A stretch of DNA of 7,355 nucleotides from assembly GCA_963542625.1 (NCBI GenBank), contig CAUTXO010000073.1, forward strand, positions 1 through 7,355, read 5' to 3'. The stretch comes from CAUTXO01 sp963542625. GTDB lineage: Bacteria; Campylobacterota; Campylobacteria; Campylobacterales; SZUA-545. Below, piece after piece: positions 6,295 through 7,355 of this stretch (position 1 is the first letter of the stretch; every line of letters begins with the position of its first letter). Under the pieces are notes generated by a model, which did no database searches, was not told the origin of the DNA, and saw only the letters and a list, made by a program, of their open reading frames with translations. A program made the translations under genes and the position numbers.

Positions 6295-6303
6295 GGGGGG
6301 GGG
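6295..6303. repeat. Homopolymeric tract of nine G
   Basis: Nine consecutive G residues lie in the non-coding region, 235 bp upstream of the methyltransferase ATG. Tracts of this length are slippage-prone in Helicobacter and Campylobacter, where they often cause phase variation. No gene clearly reads through this one. Confidence 0.9.
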
Positions 6304-6497
6304 CGGGATCTAATGGTGGCGCAAGATCTAGGCGACGCAAGGCGCAAAAACGGCGCAAGATCCATCGCCCCGCCGCGCGGGATCTGCGCGAAGATCTTGC
6401 TATGCGCGTTTAAGATCCACGCAAAGCCCCCACCGCAAACTAGGCGCTTTGACAAGATCTTTGCTGGTGCAAGCGCGCGCGTTTGCCGCGTAAGATC

Positions 6498-6506
6498 TGC
6501 TACAAT
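6498..6506 (+). promoter_or_regulatory. Probable extended -10 promoter of the methyltransferase gene
   Basis: TGC followed by TACAAT (6501-6506) forms an extended -10 element. Transcription would begin near 6513, giving a leader of about 26 nt that contains the GGAGA ribosome-binding site (6530-6534). No -35 box is evident. A GATC site (6494-6497) abuts the element, so methylation there could affect it. Confidence 0.55.
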
Positions 6507-6538
6507 CTGCGCAAAAAATACAAAACACTGGAGAAAAT

Positions 6539-7135
6539 ATGGATACAAAAGACTTCGATAAGCTTGCAAAAACTTGGGATAAAGACCCATTCCACGCCCG
6601 CGCGCACGAGATTTACAAGATCCTGCGGCAAAAAATCACGCTTAGCGCGAGTGATAGCGTGCTAGATTTTGGCTCAGGGACTGGGCTACTTGGCTTTAAC
6701 TTTGCAAACGAAGCGGGGAGCTTAAGCTTTGCCGACACTTCGGCAGAAATGCTAAAGCAAGCCCAGCGCAAGGCGCAAGATCTTGGCATTACGGTTAGCA
6801 CGCTGAATTTGTCGCAAAGCGCGCTTAGCGGCTCGTATAACGTCGTGACGTCCTTGCTTGCTTTGCACCACACAACGGATCTGCGTAGGGCGCTAGCTAA
6901 TCTTGCTTCTTGCGTGGCAGCGGGCGGCTATCTTTGCCTATCGGATCTAGACCCAGAAGACGGCAGCTTCCACGCCCCAGACGTCGTGCCCTATAACGGC
7001 ATTGATAGAAGCGTCGTGCTTGAAGTGCTGCAAGAGCAAGGGCTTAGCGTAACCTTTAATGACGTCATTTATGTAGAAAAGCGCCCGACGCGCGAATACC
7101 CGATTTTTCTCATCGTCGCGCAGAAAAACCACTAA
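6539..7135 (+). CDS. Class I SAM-dependent methyltransferase, substrate unknown
   Basis: This 198-aa Rossmann-fold methyltransferase shows motif I VLDFGSGTGLLGF (41-53), the acidic end of strand 2 in FADTSAEML (64-72, D66, expected to bind the SAM ribose), motif post-I to II around YNVVTSLLALHH (100-111), and motif III GGYLCLSDLDPEDGSFH (129-145). The architecture is that of small-molecule methyltransferases of the UbiE/BioC-like Methyltransf_11/25 group. No DNA-methylase motif such as DPPY or NPPF is present, so it is not an obvious modifier of the surrounding GATC sites. The tail ends REYPIFLIVAQK. GGAGA lies five bases before the ATG. It is a single gene with its own promoter, separated from ppk2 by 523 bp of repeats and followed by an inverted repeat. 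Confidence 0.88.
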   Translation: MDTKDFDKLAKTWDKDPFHARAHEIYKILRQKITLSASDSVLDFGSGTGLLGFNFANEAGSLSFADTSAEMLKQAQRKAQDLGITVSTLNLSQSALSGSYNVVTSLLALHHTTDLRRALANLASCVAAGGYLCLSDLDPEDGSFHAPDVVPYNGIDRSVVLEVLQEQGLSVTFNDVIYVEKRPTREYPIFLIVAQKNH

Positions 7136-7144
7136 CGCCGCTTG

Positions 7145-7167
7145 AGATCTAAGGCGGGCTTAGATCT
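7145..7167 (+). terminator. Inverted repeat of two AGATCTAAG arms downstream of the methyltransferase
   Basis: AGATCTAAG (7145-7153) and CTTAGATCT (7159-7167) are perfect reverse complements around a 5-nt GCGGG loop, starting 9 nt after the TAA stop. The stem could extend three pairs in RNA with G-U pairs. No T-run follows directly, although T-rich sequence begins about 20 nt later (from 7188). Termination is plausible but unproven; it may instead be a paired motif of the AGATCT family. Confidence 0.45.
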
Positions 7168-7255
7168 TAGCTCTTGCTACCAGCACGGTTTGTTTGGGGG
7201 TTTTGTTTTTGCGGTTTCATTTTACGCGCGCCATTTTGCAAGCCCCGGCGCTTAA
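7168..7255. other. Short intergenic stretch, nothing assigned
   Basis: It has T/G-rich runs (five G at 7196-7200, then T4 and T5) and no gene, tRNA or clear promoter that I can support. Confidence 0.5.
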
Positions 7256-7355
7256 AGGTGCTTAAAACAAACTTGGCATACAATTGCGCCACTTGGCGCT
7301 TTGGCGCTTAGTTTGGCTTCTTGCGGTGGTAGCAGTGGTGGCGGCGGTGGTGATG
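7256..7355 (+). CDS. Lipoprotein-like N-terminus at the window edge (start unclear, partial)
   Basis: One plus-strand frame reads a hydrophobic stretch APLGALALSLAS, then a Cys (7322-7324), then GGSSGGGGGD up to the window end. This is what a signal-peptidase II lipobox (LASC) followed by a glycine-rich surface linker looks like. An in-frame TAA lies at 7253-7255, and no ATG or GTG occurs between it and the lipobox. TTG at 7301 would leave only seven residues before the Cys with no basic residue. A GTG at 7258 is one frame away, so loss of one base (for example in the A4 run 7264-7267) would give a normal 21-residue signal peptide. The gene may be broken, phase-off, mis-sequenced or not a gene. 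A TACAAT at 7279-7284 could be a promoter. Confidence 0.35.

Larger units (their letters stand above)
6016..6538. repeat. 523-bp non-coding region of AGATC-rich repeats
   Basis: No believable protein or tRNA gene is seen; the reading frames that cross it have no family features. The region carries about 23 GATC sites (about two expected), two 77-bp direct repeats, and three copies of a shorter unit with consensus GGRCTTRGATCTAAGATCT at 6058-6076, 6174-6192 and 6246-6264. The perfect palindrome TTAGATCTAA occurs at 6061-6070 and 6178-6187. A run of nine G lies at 6295-6303. The right end contains the methyltransferase promoter. Confidence 0.75.

Noticed and set aside
6016..6300. CRISPR array
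   Set aside because: The repeats are few, differ in length and lack regular unique spacers; no cas gene is nearby.
6313..6561. Plus-strand 82-codon frame before the methyltransferase
   Set aside because: It is a basic, low-complexity product of repeat DNA, overlaps the methyltransferase start in another frame and lacks a ribosome-binding site.
6291..6590. Minus-strand 99-codon frame through the repeat region
   Set aside because: It has no domain features, runs over the methyltransferase start and promoter on the opposite strand, and ends in the poly-C complement of the G9 tract.
6539..7135. DNA methyltransferase acting on the GATC sites
   Set aside because: It has no DNA-methylase catalytic motif or target recognition domain; its architecture is that of a small-molecule methyltransferase.

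Overview
The window looks like chromosomal DNA from a Helicobacter-type member of the Campylobacterota with moderately high GC. The evidence is gene order: read on the minus strand, rpiB, a small coiled-coil membrane protein, apt, a DedA-family protein and pepA follow one another with gaps of a few bases or an overlap. From memory this matches the H. pylori HP0574-HP0570 block. The species cannot be named from this sequence alone.

Layout: positions 1-192 are non-coding and packed with AGATCT-type motifs. Positions 193-3465 (minus) hold the five-gene housekeeping operon. Positions 3466-3520 are a compact AT-rich divergent promoter region. Positions 3521-6015 (plus) hold a tight three-gene operon: an RsbW-like GHKL kinase fused to an apparently degenerate SpoIIE/PP2C-like domain, a stand-alone STAS protein, and a family-2 polyphosphate kinase with an unusual charged N-terminal tail. 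Positions 6016-6538 are non-coding, with a 77-bp direct repeat, many AGATC motifs and a nine-G tract. Positions 6539-7135 (plus) encode a class I SAM-dependent methyltransferase with its own promoter. Positions 7136-7355 hold an inverted repeat made of two AGATCT motifs and, at the right edge, the start of a lipoprotein-like reading frame with no normal start codon.

Two things stand out. First, the kinase-STAS-PPK2 operon joins a partner-switching module to polyphosphate metabolism, in a lineage not known for a sigma-B type general stress sigma factor. The closest analogue I know in design is HsbR/HsbA of Pseudomonas, which acts on FlgM. A role here in stress, motility or polyphosphate control is inference. 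Second, GATC occurs about 76 times by eye (about 29 expected by chance at even base composition), and nearly every copy has AGATC on one strand. Density is extreme between genes. This recalls a highly iterated palindrome (like HIP1 of cyanobacteria) or a DNA-uptake or methylation-linked motif.
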